Part shown: positions 22,846-31,487 of the stretch, in pieces
Numbering within the stretch: the stretch's first letter is position 1
How the letters are laid out: every line of letters begins with the position of its first letter
Assembly: GCA_013285705.1 (NCBI GenBank)
Contig: JABDHA010000045.1
Coordinates: 1 to 32,823 of the forward strand
Source: Acidobacteriota bacterium
GTDB taxonomy: Bacteria > Acidobacteriota > Terriglobia > Terriglobales > Acidobacteriaceae
DNA length: 32,823 nt
Direction: 5' to 3'
The notes under the pieces: model-generated
Database searches by the model: none
The model's input: only the letters and a program-made list of their open reading frames with translations
What the model was told of the DNA's origin: nothing
Program-made: the position numbers and the translations under genes

Positions 22846-25411
22846 CCTCTGATACGACCTCGATTTCGTGTTCGCCGGAACAAAACAGCCAGTTCGGCGG
22901 AAGTGTCACTTTGTCGGTAAATACTTTACTGGAGCAAAATTGAAAGGTCTTACCCTCGTCGTTAGTGCGATAGATTCCAGACTTTGTGCCGGCAAGGAGC
23001 ACGGAGCTGCGAGGAGCAGCAGCGAGTGCATCCATGCGCCGGAAAAGGTGTTGCTTGGAGGCCGCTGGAAGGCCGCAGCCAACATCCGGAGCCTGCCACG
23101 AATTCCGCTCGCTTCTCTCTTCCAGGCTGACGACTCCTGCGTCATAGGTACCGGCGAAAATCTTCGACCCGGAAAATGCCAGGTTTATGCAACTTCCGCC
23201 CGACCAGTCCTTGTTGAATGTCTGCCAACCATCTGCAGGGTCTTCCGCGCCTAGCAGTTGCCAGACACTGCATCCTTTTCCCGTGTCACCCACCACCGGG
23301 GCGGCTAAGCCGGCCCATAGGAATGAAAGAGCACCATCTTTTTGTACGGCGAGAATGCGGACATCTTCTCCAGCCATACCAATATTGCGAAAAGTGTTTC
23401 CCTTGCCTCCCTGGCTGGAGAGGAAAATCCCCCCGCTATTTCTGGCGGCGACGGCAACGCTGATATCGCCTCTGAAATCTTTCGCAGCTACAACTGAGTA
23501 ATATCCGACAGATTCATCGCCGGTGCGCACAAAGACCTGGATAGGCGAGCTATCGGCTCCCATTACTAGCTCATAGAGTCCAACGTCGGTTGCCATGAAC
23601 AGAACGGGCGATCCATCGCGCATCGTCCACGCGATGTCCTGCACGGAGAACGTACCTCGAGCTTTCTCGGTCCAAGTTTCGCCACAATCGATGGAGACGT
23701 GGATCTGTGACCCGCGCTGGTCATTCGAGCTTTGAGTAGACACTGCGACCAGTCCCGGCAGGTCGGGATGGGCTTTGACAGCATAGACAATCTGGTTCTC
23801 GAATCTTCCGGCCGCGGCCCAGCCTTCACCATCATCGAGAGAGCGATAAATAGTGTCATCCTTGCCCGCGTACCATGTTTGCGGCTGGAAGAAATCCGCT
23901 TGGAGGCACGTGACATCCTGTTCCGGGACTTCTTCCACGATGAACTGGGCATTGTCGACGTAACTTACTCCGGGCTCCGCGAGCGCGGCGTCATATACGT
24001 TAGAGATTCTGAGCGCCTGTCCAAAGCGCCAACCATGGTAAATCCCAGCGGGAACTGGATTGATCATTTGATAGAGCCGGTGCAACACCCGCTTCTTGAG
24101 TGCGGTGCTATCTTCCTCAGCGTGCCTGACGACGCGTGCTTTGACTTTGACTGGTTTGTATGAGGCCCACGTCACAAAGCAGGCTATGCCCAAGGGCCGA
24201 CGCTCATTGAGTGCTTGCTGGATCTGGTCCCGAGCTTGGTCTGTCTGCAAAGCTCGGAGCTCCGAGGCACTAACACCAGCATCGCTCTTCGCCTCTTCGA
24301 CAAAAGGGACCAGAACCACTTCTACAGTGCCAGCTGGTGCGTACGTCCAAAGCGCGGCCTTCGTAAAAGCTCGGGTTCGTGAAACCGAACCTGACCGTGC
24401 GGCGACAAGTTCGAAATCGCGTGCGGTGACAGCTCTTTGCAACGAATGTAATTCCTGCGGTCCACGCAACAGTGCATTATCGAGAGTCTCTGCGGAGCGG
24501 CCGCCTACGCCCGGTTCTGGATTTGTAACGGAGACCCCAGCAATAGGGTCCTTCAATACCGTCAGCGTATTTGCCGCAACGTTGCCTTGTGGCCCAGCTC
24601 CACGTCGATACCATGCACGAATTTCCTGATTCAGAGGGGGGACTGCAGCCAATGCGCGAGCCACTTCTTCCAACGATCCTTTTTCGTTGCGCATTCGGAT
24701 CGCGGGAGCAAAGGTAATCGTCCCGGACATACGGTCTGCGACGTATACGAAGTTGTCCGAGCCCACCTCTGTAAAGTTCTCGACCTCTCTCCATGTCCGG
24801 TAAGACTTGCCTCCAAACTCCCTGCCAGCGGATCGTGCTGTCAGGTCCATCTCGCTCGATTCAACTCCCACAATGAGATCTAATACGTCTTCTGTTGGAG
24901 CGATGATCGGCGGCCGCGCGACCTGAAGGGAGAGGCCGGGCGCCCCCGTTCCTTTGCCGAGCAGCTCTGCTTCAACCAAGTCACAATGAAGGGCAGTCGC
25001 ATCAACCTCGGTTTTCTCCGCGGGTATTACGACGCTCTCAGTTGTGACAAAAATCGGAACTGAACCGCTGCTGTCAGCACGTGCAACAGTCACGCGAGTG
25101 CCTTGTGGGATTTCCAAGGGCCTCGCTGCGGGTGTCCTTAAGCTGAAGACGAGGCGCACGCCTGCCGCTGCGGGTGGCAGCAGGTTCACGCCGAGCAGCT
25201 TGAGGAATTCGACGTATGCTTTGTGTGGAACTCTATTGAGGCGGTAGATCAACGTTTCAGTGTGGAAAGCGAAGGCCTCGATCAATGCCATTCCCGGATC
25301 ACCTACGGACAGATCCGTCCACGCCGGACAACTGGCCATGATTCTCTTCCGCGCATCCTCGACCAGTTGCGTGAAGGTACGGTCATCCAGGTTTGGAGAG
25401 GGAAGGGCCAT
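22826..25411 (-). CDS. Baseplate J-like protein fused to a C-terminal Asp-box beta-propeller
   Basis: The 861-residue product starts with a baseplate J/gp47-type region of about 500 residues (Afp11-like wedge protein). It shows LSVGDPGMALIEAFAFHTETLIYRLNRVP (34-62), LRTPAARPLEIPQGTRVTVA (91-110), then QRAVTARDFELVAARSG (325-341), followed by PAGTVEVVLVPF. From about 500 a second domain follows with Asp-box (BNR) turns SLDDGEGW (524-531), SIDCGETW (573-580), a degenerate copy near 665-674 and TNDEGKTF (816-823). This is a sialidase/VPS10-type beta-propeller of about 340 residues. Typical Afp11 proteins do not carry such a domain as far as I know. It could serve as a receptor-binding or docking module at the baseplate rim. 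The start overlaps the gp25 stop by one base (TGATG). Confidence 0.87.
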   Translation of the reverse strand: MALPSPNLDDRTFTQLVEDARKRIMASCPAWTDLSVGDPGMALIEAFAFHTETLIYRLNRVPHKAYVEFLKLLGVNLLPPAAAGVRLVFSLRTPAARPLEIPQGTRVTVARADSSGSVPIFVTTESVVIPAEKTEVDATALHCDLVEAELLGKGTGAPGLSLQVARPPIIAPTEDVLDLIVGVESSEMDLTARSAGREFGGKSYRTWREVENFTEVGSDNFVYVADRMSGTITFAPAIRMRNEKGSLEEVARALAAVPPLNQEIRAWYRRGAGPQGNVAANTLTVLKDPIAGVSVTNPEPGVGGRSAETLDNALLRGPQELHSLQRAVTARDFELVAARSGSVSRTRAFTKAALWTYAPAGTVEVVLVPFVEEAKSDAGVSASELRALQTDQARDQIQQALNERRPLGIACFVTWASYKPVKVKARVVRHAEEDSTALKKRVLHRLYQMINPVPAGIYHGWRFGQALRISNVYDAALAEPGVSYVDNAQFIVEEVPEQDVTCLQADFFQPQTWYAGKDDTIYRSLDDGEGWAAAGRFENQIVYAVKAHPDLPGLVAVSTQSSNDQRGSQIHVSIDCGETWTEKARGTFSVQDIAWTMRDGSPVLFMATDVGLYELVMGADSSPIQVFVRTGDESVGYYSVVAAKDFRGDISVAVAARNSGGIFLSSQGGKGNTFRNIGMAGEDVRILAVQKDGALSFLWAGLAAPVVGDTGKGCSVWQLLGAEDPADGWQTFNKDWSGGSCINLAFSGSKIFAGTYDAGVVSLEERSERNSWQAPDVGCGLPAASKQHLFRRMDALAAAPRSSVLLAGTKSGIYRTNDEGKTFQFCSSKVFTDKVTLPPNWLFCSGEHEIEVVSEDETGTD

Positions 25412-25845
25412 CAGGCTCGTTCTCCCATCAGATCGAATGGATATGTAAGGCGATCCGTCCGCTGTGTCGACAGTACTTTGTACTCGAAGGTGATCTCGAG
25501 GACCGCAGATGCTACCACCTCCGCAGCTTTTGCTGCATCGATACGGAGCAATCTAACTCGCGGCTCCCATCGTTGAATGGCCTGCTCCACGTAATGGATT
25601 GCTAGTCCGGCTGTTGTCTGATCATTGGGCGCGAAGACGAGCCGGTGGAGATTGCAGCCGTAGTTAGGACGCATAATCCGTTCTCCGGGACGAGTCGAAA
25701 GCAAGAGAAGCAGCGCCTGTCGAACCGACGCATGTTCTTCAACCATGTCGATGCTGCCGCGATTTGTAAGTCGCAAACCTGCCGCGTTCTCCGCCGAATC
25801 AAAATCGGGATGCACAAAGCGCCAAGCTCGGTAACGGTTTATCAC
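25411..25845 (-). CDS. eCIS baseplate protein, gp25/GPW-like (Afp9 type)
   Basis: The 144-residue product shows the GPW/gp25 pattern. A conserved helix, IDMVEEHASVRQALLLLLSTRPGERIMRPNYGCNLHRLVF (about 32-71), is followed by an amphipathic helix and LEITFEYKV. gp25 connects sheath and baseplate wedges and is nearly universal in contractile machines. It is soluble and cytoplasmic before assembly. The gene overlaps the PAAR-like gene by four bases (ATGA type) and the baseplate J gene by one base, so the three are translationally coupled. Confidence 0.92.
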   Translation of the reverse strand: MINRYRAWRFVHPDFDSAENAAGLRLTNRGSIDMVEEHASVRQALLLLLSTRPGERIMRPNYGCNLHRLVFAPNDQTTAGLAIHYVEQAIQRWEPRVRLLRIDAAKAAEVVASAVLEITFEYKVLSTQRTDRLTYPFDLMGERA

Positions 25846-26180
25846 CCTATCTCCGAAACAAAATCCTGCCCTGCCGATCTTACTTCGTACTTAACTACGC
25901 CCGGCGGAGTGCCGTCTGTAAAACCTGTAACGGACTGCAGGCAGACTCTACGGCCATCAGCGCGGATAAAATCTGAATAGCCGGTGATTACTTTTAGCGT
26001 CACAAGACAAGGCTTAAACGGTACGGTGCTAGGACAACCAGAGATCGGTCTGCCTTCGGGATCAATCTCGACCAGGATTCGTCTCCCGACAATTGTTAGC
26101 CAGTCCTGACTGGGTTTATTCGAAACCTTACCCGGTCCGTGCTTGCAAAACACTCCTGCATCTTCTGTAATGATGAGCAT
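25842..26180 (-). CDS. PAAR-like spike tip protein of the injection system
   Basis: The 112-residue product is short, beta-rich and has cysteines C12, C49, C58 and C80. The pattern is: CKHG near the start, then PSQDWLTIVGRRILVE, then ISGCPSTVPFKPCLVTL, then a VCLQSVTGFTDG segment. This is how the small PAAR-like tip proteins of eCIS clusters (Afp10 position) look, with an early C/H pair and a later GCP...PC pair that can bind a metal. The tip would sharpen the VgrG-like spike. The start codon directly abuts the stop of the VgrG gene, and the stop overlaps gp25 by four bases, which fits an operon position between spike and wedge genes. Confidence 0.75.
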   Translation of the reverse strand: MLIITEDAGVFCKHGPGKVSNKPSQDWLTIVGRRILVEIDPEGRPISGCPSTVPFKPCLVTLKVITGYSDFIRADGRRVCLQSVTGFTDGTPPGVVKYEVRSAGQDFVSEIG

Positions 26181-27701
26181 TTAAGCGCGCCTGAAGTCAA
26201 TGGTCTTGCCAGTAATAACAACTTCCCGGCCTGGTGCTTCGATTTCCAGATTGACGGCCGAGTGTAGTTGGACCTTCGTAGGAGACATGTCAACAAAGCT
26301 GCCTCCCTTGTTCTCTATACGAATCGATTGGCCAGTATCATCGAGGCGGATTTTCTGGCCACCCGGAGTGGCAAAAGTGTAGCGCCGAATTGATGAGCCC
26401 TCCACTCCGTAGTCGTCCGGACCATGCATGCCATAGAGGCCGCCAAGCACCACTCCCGAAGATGTTTCGCCGTCGACAAACAAAATAAGGACTTGATCGC
26501 CAACGTCCGGCATTGCAACAATGCCTTTGCCCCCTCCCGCGCCAGCGGTAAGTACTCCCATCCACTCTGTTTCAACGTCGCCGAGAGCCGGAAGAGAAAC
26601 TTGGACACGTCCCAGATGCTCAGGGTCGTCTACCTGGGTAACACGTCCCCAGGTTGCAGATGCTGGCTTCGCATTGCTTTTAACTGTGGGCGGCATTGAC
26701 GAAATCTCAGACGTGAAGCCAGCTTGCCGATTGAAACGGTGAGTTACTGCTGTGAGCGCATATTGGCCCTCAAGAGGCGACGCTACGCCCGAGACATTCA
26801 CACGGGTACCAGGCATAAGTTTGGGGTCACCCTCCGCGATTCCCCAGAAGATGACTTCTTTCGCAGTTCGAAGATCCAACTCAGCCTGCGCAATCGCTTC
26901 GGCATGAAGATCATTAGGGATGACTTCACCGGCTACTGTTCGCTTGCCATCTTCTCCGAAACTGCTAGGAGACGCTTGTGCAGTCACATCGCGTCCAGAG
27001 CGGGCCTGTTGGGCATGGCCCTCGTGCTCTTCCACTCTCCCCGTATCCCATCCGCGGGCCACAACGGAGCGGCAGGCCGACTCGCCGTTCACTTCGACGC
27101 GTGTCTCGAGCAACGTACTGCCAAGCGCAAGGGCGACTGAATCGTTCAAGCCCTCGAGCGTAATGAGATGGAGCACATTACTGCGCAACGTGAGATAAAG
27201 GCCCATTCGCCGTGTTACTTCAACGAGCATTTCAAAGTCGGACTGTCTATGTTGAATGATCCGGGGAATCACGGGTCCGGGATCGTCTGCGCTTACCGTT
27301 AATGACAAGTCTGAGACCAGTTCACGTGACAAGTCCGCAGGTGTTATCTGTACATGAACTCTTACCGGTTGACGCTTTCGCAGGCGATGCAATATATCGT
27401 AGCCTCGAATGCGAATGACTCGTTGATAAGCGGGCTCATATGCGTATTCGATCGCGGTCACTTCGCCATCAAAAAGAAGTGCGGTGCTTGGCGCTACGGT
27501 GAGCCGAAGATGCGTGCCTGTCGAAATGTTAAGAATTCCGGGTAGTGGGTTGCGGCCGATCTGAAAGGTTAGTTCACATATACTAGGTTGCGACAATGCC
27601 TGCTGTACGCGAACCTCGGTTAACGCTTCTATGGACTCATGCGGTAGTGAACTGCCGTCGAGTTCGAGAGTGAATTGCGGAAGGGCGGCAACGCTGCTCA
27701 T
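26181..27701 (-). CDS. VgrG-like spike protein of the injection system (Afp8 type)
   Basis: The 506-residue product has an N-terminal gpD/gp27-type region (about 1-330, including VTAIEYAYEPAYQRVIRIRGYDILHRLRK). A gp5-type OB domain follows (WGRVTQVDDPEHLGRVQVSL through GDQVLILFVDGETSSGVVLGGLYG; about 351-424), then a short beta-prism stalk with KIRLDDTGQSIRIEN (to 506). It would form the trimeric spike below the tube, capped by the PAAR-like protein. ATG 27701 is chosen: it overlaps the LysM gene stop as ATGA and leaves MSSVAALPQF as N-terminus. A longer frame to 27764 would run into the LysM gene. No effector domain is fused to its end, so effectors must be carried elsewhere. Confidence 0.92.
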   Translation of the reverse strand: MSSVAALPQFTLELDGSSLPHESIEALTEVRVQQALSQPSICELTFQIGRNPLPGILNISTGTHLRLTVAPSTALLFDGEVTAIEYAYEPAYQRVIRIRGYDILHRLRKRQPVRVHVQITPADLSRELVSDLSLTVSADDPGPVIPRIIQHRQSDFEMLVEVTRRMGLYLTLRSNVLHLITLEGLNDSVALALGSTLLETRVEVNGESACRSVVARGWDTGRVEEHEGHAQQARSGRDVTAQASPSSFGEDGKRTVAGEVIPNDLHAEAIAQAELDLRTAKEVIFWGIAEGDPKLMPGTRVNVSGVASPLEGQYALTAVTHRFNRQAGFTSEISSMPPTVKSNAKPASATWGRVTQVDDPEHLGRVQVSLPALGDVETEWMGVLTAGAGGGKGIVAMPDVGDQVLILFVDGETSSGVVLGGLYGMHGPDDYGVEGSSIRRYTFATPGGQKIRLDDTGQSIRIENKGGSFVDMSPTKVQLHSAVNLEIEAPGREVVITGKTIDFRRA

Positions 27702-28450
27702 GCGGTTCCGCCCGCAGCCGAATCCGGCGGAATACTGATGAGTGTACCGGGCGTAATCGACCAAGGATCATCGATATTGTTAAAGTTAGCGATGCGCCGC
27801 CACCATAACGGATTTCCGTAGACCTTCTGGGCGATTTCGTCAATGCGCTCCGTTGTGCCTTCCTCTTGGCCAGTTCTCTGGCCTGTGCCGATCATTTCGT
27901 AGAATTTAAGATCTTCAACGGGAACATCAGCGCTGTTAGGCAATTCAGTGGAAGAAACATCATCAACCCAATTGTCTCCCGATTCCTGAGAGGAACTGCT
28001 CACTCGCACAAAACGCATACGCAACCATGACCGCTGAGGAGCACCGTCCGCATTAAAGTATTCCAGTCGTTCGGCCAAAGCGGTTACAACTCCGAGAACA
28101 TTCCACGCCTTACCCCACACGAACCGAACTAGAGGTAACTGCTCACTGCGATCGTCTGTCTCAATGCCCTCAGCGAGCTTGGCTAATGGGAGGGTCAGGT
28201 CACGGACGTCTTCAGAGGTTACCGAAGAAGTAGACAGGGAGGTGTCAAACAAAAGATCAAGGAGAATTTCTGTGGTGCCACCGCCAGTGTAGAGAAGGGG
28301 ATCATCTTTCAGGCTGCCTCCAGTGAGCGGTCCACTTGACGAATGTCGGTGCTGGACTCCGGCGAGACGACGAACGACCACATTTTCTGGATTCAATAGG
28401 CAATCAATACGTTCGCCAGTTTTCTCGACGAGGAAGGATGCCCGCTCCAT
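27698..28450 (-). CDS. LysM-containing baseplate hub protein (Afp7 type)
   Basis: The 250-residue product has an N-terminal region that resembles the inner hub proteins of eCIS (MERASFLVEKTGERIDCLLNPENVVV). A middle segment follows with LPLVRFVWGKAWNVLGVVTALAERLEYFNADGAPQRSWLRMRF. The C-terminus carries a LysM domain (about 202-241; IDEIAQKVYGNPLWWRRIANFNNIDDPWSITPGTLISIP). LysM proteins at this place connect the tube end to the spike; in the related R2 and Afp machines a gp53-like protein does this. ATG 28450 overlaps the preceding stop by one base. The order LysM-VgrG-PAAR-gp25-J is standard for these systems. Confidence 0.9.
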   Translation of the reverse strand: MERASFLVEKTGERIDCLLNPENVVVRRLAGVQHRHSSSGPLTGGSLKDDPLLYTGGGTTEILLDLLFDTSLSTSSVTSEDVRDLTLPLAKLAEGIETDDRSEQLPLVRFVWGKAWNVLGVVTALAERLEYFNADGAPQRSWLRMRFVRVSSSSQESGDNWVDDVSSTELPNSADVPVEDLKFYEMIGTGQRTGQEEGTTERIDEIAQKVYGNPLWWRRIANFNNIDDPWSITPGTLISIPPDSAAGGTA

Positions 28451-29760
28451 CAGTACTCTCCTCGCTGCTCGCTATCGAGCCTTCTGTAGCGTTCCCATTC
28501 GCGCGCCGCAGTTTCAACACTCTGATATTGAAATCTCTGATCTTCCGGCAACTCCGGCCAAAGATCTGGCGTAATGTTTGACAAGGTTTCAGGCCGGGCA
28601 CCATGAGATTCGCAGGTATTTGCCTGATGTTCAGACGGCCTGCCATGAGGACGCGAGAGGATGAATTGGGGCGATCTCCGGTCAACGAAGGCAGAATTCA
28701 GCGCTTGATTCTGTTTTACTCCATCGACATTTCTGAGAGCTGGGTGGGCTCGACGTTCCCATTGAAATGAGGTCGGCGAGTCAGGTTGATCGAACTTCGG
28801 AGGAGTTCGTACCGTTTGGCCAGCCTCGTTTACTGTTTTGTCCAGAGGGCGCAACCCGCTTACTCTTGAGGACGATTTCGACTCTGAAGGCACGATGACT
28901 TTGGCAAACTTTGACTGGACAGTAGCAGGACTGACTTCCAGAGCTTTGGGACGCGGATTTAGCTTTGGAATGTTGTTATCTGCACGGTGATGATCAGTAG
29001 TGTCTTGCCGCTGTGAAGCTAAGTTCTCGGATAGCACCTCACTTTGCTCAACTTTTGGTCGCGACACCTTCACAGCCGCACCGTTTTGTTCGAGGACTCT
29101 CCGATTCGGACTCGATTGGCCGCTCGCTGGAGTTGCTCCTGAAGGTGCCGGTGTTCTGTTCTCGGGATAGGGTTTGGTTTTGACATGTATTGCGTCAGTC
29201 TCTTTGAGTTTCGGAAAGTTTCTTCGAGAGAAAGATGTCAATAACTGCTTAACTGCAGCATGCAATGGTAGTTTTTTCCGTTGGATGGGCTCAATGGGTT
29301 TTTCTTGTTTGCGAACTCCTGGCGGCGCGATTGATTCGTGGGAAGACAACGCTGGACTCACATCAGAAGGAACCGCTGTTGGGGGCGAATTTGAAGGAGC
29401 CACGGGTGTGCGCGCCGGAGGAGTTTGCATATACGCCGATTGATATGGAGTACCCCCATCACTTGGATGAAGCAGTAACTCAGGAGCACCTTTGCGGACC
29501 AGTTCCAGCCAGTGCTCAGGAGGTCCGTCTGCCATCTCGCGAAGGTAAGTTGTGCGCAACGGCGGCGACTCCTCACCTTGAGCGACAGGGATGTCTTCCG
29601 GAGCGGATGGGCGCTGAGTTTCGTTACCGGCGAGCTGCCCTACCTCATGGGGTTCGCTCTTCATGAGGTAATCGTCCAGCCAGTTCCTAAGTTTGCGCGC
29701 AACTGATCGCATCCGAGTTTCACGCCATACGGCGTGCTTACGACCGGTCGATGGACTCAT
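28450..29760 (-). CDS. Long disordered proline-rich protein inside the injection-system operon
   Basis: The 436-residue product is almost entirely low in hydrophobic residues and rich in P, S, T, K, R and Q. The exceptions are a short N-terminal helical stretch (RKLRNWLDDYLMKSEPHE; about 24-41), a helical segment near LHAAVKQLLTSFSRRNFPKLKE (about 167-188) and a C-terminal stretch with DLWPELPEDQRF followed by VETAAREWERYRRLDSEQRG (about 400-436). I do not recognise a domain. The position between tube and LysM genes is that of Afp6-type baseplate proteins, which are normally much shorter. The C-terminal helix may be the conserved part and the long middle a linker. The gene overlaps the tube gene by 23 bases and the LysM gene by one base, so it is surely translated as part of the operon. 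Confidence 0.75.
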   Translation of the reverse strand: MSPSTGRKHAVWRETRMRSVARKLRNWLDDYLMKSEPHEVGQLAGNETQRPSAPEDIPVAQGEESPPLRTTYLREMADGPPEHWLELVRKGAPELLLHPSDGGTPYQSAYMQTPPARTPVAPSNSPPTAVPSDVSPALSSHESIAPPGVRKQEKPIEPIQRKKLPLHAAVKQLLTSFSRRNFPKLKETDAIHVKTKPYPENRTPAPSGATPASGQSSPNRRVLEQNGAAVKVSRPKVEQSEVLSENLASQRQDTTDHHRADNNIPKLNPRPKALEVSPATVQSKFAKVIVPSESKSSSRVSGLRPLDKTVNEAGQTVRTPPKFDQPDSPTSFQWERRAHPALRNVDGVKQNQALNSAFVDRRSPQFILSRPHGRPSEHQANTCESHGARPETLSNITPDLWPELPEDQRFQYQSVETAAREWERYRRLDSEQRGEY

Positions 29761-30217
29761 AAACCAACGTCAACTCCTCGATGGCAACATCGCGGCCGAG
29801 AGCGTCGAGAGGCGCAGCACGCCATGCCGAAGGCCAAGCTTTTCCCAGGCTCCAGCGCATCTTTTCTCCGACACCATCTGCATCGAGCATAACGATGTGG
29901 ACATCCTTTCGTTCGACTTTGCCTTTGACTGCACTCATCATCCAGTTGAACAAATCGGACGAATTCGTCAGCCCATAGCGAAGCGTGATGTCGCTGTAAG
30001 TCACCTGTCCTGGTAGGCGATGCACAATTTGCGCTGTGCCACCCTCCCGGTATGAAATTGCCTCGACCTGAACGGCCATATCACTACATTGGGTGAAATG
30101 ACCCTCGCCGCCGCCTTGTATCAGGAGCTGAAAATTATAAGAGCGAATTGGGTCAAGAAAAGTGCCTGGCTGTGCGCCAGACTCGTTTTTAGGTGCCCCT
30201 TCAGCAGCTTCAGCCAT
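29738..30217 (-). CDS. Inner tube protein of the injection system (gp19-like, Afp1/5 type)
   Basis: The 159-residue product has the tube pattern of gp19/Hcp-like proteins: LDPIRSYNFQLLIQGGGEGHFTQCSDMAVQVEAISYREGG (about 21-60), then RLPGQVTYSDITLRYGLTNSSDLFNWMMS. An AVKGKVERKDVHIVMLDADGVGEKMRWSLGKAWPSAW segment follows, then a closing strand pair ending VAIEELTLVYESIDRS. Such proteins stack as hexameric rings to form the tube through which cargo is delivered. AAGGAG lies eight bases before ATG 30217. Only one tube gene is present, whereas Afp/PVC clusters carry two or more. It lies 20 bases downstream of the sheath gene. Confidence 0.92.
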   Translation of the reverse strand: MAEAAEGAPKNESGAQPGTFLDPIRSYNFQLLIQGGGEGHFTQCSDMAVQVEAISYREGGTAQIVHRLPGQVTYSDITLRYGLTNSSDLFNWMMSAVKGKVERKDVHIVMLDADGVGEKMRWSLGKAWPSAWRAAPLDALGRDVAIEELTLVYESIDRS

Positions 30218-30238
30218 TGCTGTCTCCTTGCATATTCA

Positions 30239-31486
30239 TTACACAGTTTCCGCAGTACCGCCGCCAGCGTGCTGCCCGATTCGGAAGATCACGAATTCCG
30301 CGGGCTTAACTGGCGCTACGCCAATAAGAATGACGAGTTGCCCCGCATCGACTACTTCGGGCGGGTTCGTTTCAGCGTCGCACTTTACAAAGAAAGCTTC
30401 CTCCGGCGACGCACCCATGAGAGCACCATCTCGCCAAACAAGACGCAAAAACTGTTCGATTTGAAACCGGATCGACTTCCATGTAGTGAGGGTATTCGGC
30501 TCGAAAACTACCCATTTTGTGCTGCGAAGGATCGATTCCTTGATCATGTTGACCAGTCGTCGAACATTCACGTAACGCCATTCACTCGCCTCTTCAGCCA
30601 GAGTGCGCGCTCCCCAAACCGTGTGTCCCTCACGTGAAAAAAAGCGGATTACGTTGACGCCGGCGGAATTTAACCCTCCCTGTTCCTCGTTTGTAACTCG
30701 ATAGGTGAGATTGAAGACACCTCTCGGCGAGAGTCCTACGCCCGCGGGAGCCTTATGACATCCCAGTTCTGCGTCCGTGCGCGCCCAAATCCCAGCCATA
30801 TGTCCCGAAGGGTGGACCGCAACCAACTCTCCTTTTGGAGAAAGCGCATCAGCCACAATAATGCAAGGAAAATAGAAAGTACCGCAGCCCTTAGCGCTGA
30901 CTCGAGGACGGAGTCCAGTTGGCGGTGAAGGATTTGCAGGCCCGGCACCAGGAGCATCGTTGCTTCTGTCGGGTTTCTTTGATGCTGGAGCTGTAGCGAC
31001 TATTTTCAGAAGATCCGTATCCGGAACTTCCAGAGGAGGATCGCAGATTGCCATACAGTTATTAGAGCCTTCTGCAAAAGAGATCAAAGCATCATGGGAT
31101 CCGGCATCTGTGCATCCTGGAGCCGCAATGATAGAAACCTCATCAATTTCCTGCAGCAATTTAAGTCCTGTACGCCGCGGCTTTTCCATTCCAGCAATCG
31201 AGTCTCCGGCTGGCATGTTGATGATGTAGCAGCGCGATCCGCCGTTGAAAAAGAAGCCTGCAACAGCGTGAGATAGAGGCGTGCTGGTACCGCCGTCGAG
31301 GGGTACAAACTCCTTCACAAATTGTGACCAATTGTTGATTGGCGTCGCCTGGTTAAGATGAGCACCTGCGTCAGGGGCCTGGCCTACGAAGGCAGCGGTA
31401 CTCATGTTAACCGCCTGGATTGGCCTCGCTCCTGTAGAAACTTCCTCCATATAGAGGCCGGGAAAAGTGTATTTCGACAATGGCAT
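30239..31486 (-). CDS. Contractile sheath protein of the injection system (Afp2-4 type)
   Basis: The 415-residue product begins MPLSKYTFPGLYMEEVSTGA then RPIQAVNMSTAAFVGQAP, the typical N-terminus of eCIS/phage sheath proteins. The middle contains VSIIAAPGCTD and ICDPPLEVPD. The C-terminal part has GVNVIRFFSREGHTVWGARTLAEEASEWRYVNVRRLVNMIKESI, and FEPNTLTTWKSIRFQIEQFLRLVWRDGALMG follows, the hallmark of the conserved sheath core. The sheath surrounds the tube and contracts to drive it. A lone sheath gene is present, as in simple systems. It starts one base after the DUF4255 stop, and the tube gene follows closely. Confidence 0.95.
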   Translation of the reverse strand: MPLSKYTFPGLYMEEVSTGARPIQAVNMSTAAFVGQAPDAGAHLNQATPINNWSQFVKEFVPLDGGTSTPLSHAVAGFFFNGGSRCYIINMPAGDSIAGMEKPRRTGLKLLQEIDEVSIIAAPGCTDAGSHDALISFAEGSNNCMAICDPPLEVPDTDLLKIVATAPASKKPDRSNDAPGAGPANPSPPTGLRPRVSAKGCGTFYFPCIIVADALSPKGELVAVHPSGHMAGIWARTDAELGCHKAPAGVGLSPRGVFNLTYRVTNEEQGGLNSAGVNVIRFFSREGHTVWGARTLAEEASEWRYVNVRRLVNMIKESILRSTKWVVFEPNTLTTWKSIRFQIEQFLRLVWRDGALMGASPEEAFFVKCDAETNPPEVVDAGQLVILIGVAPVKPAEFVIFRIGQHAGGGTAETV

Positions 31487-31487
31487 C

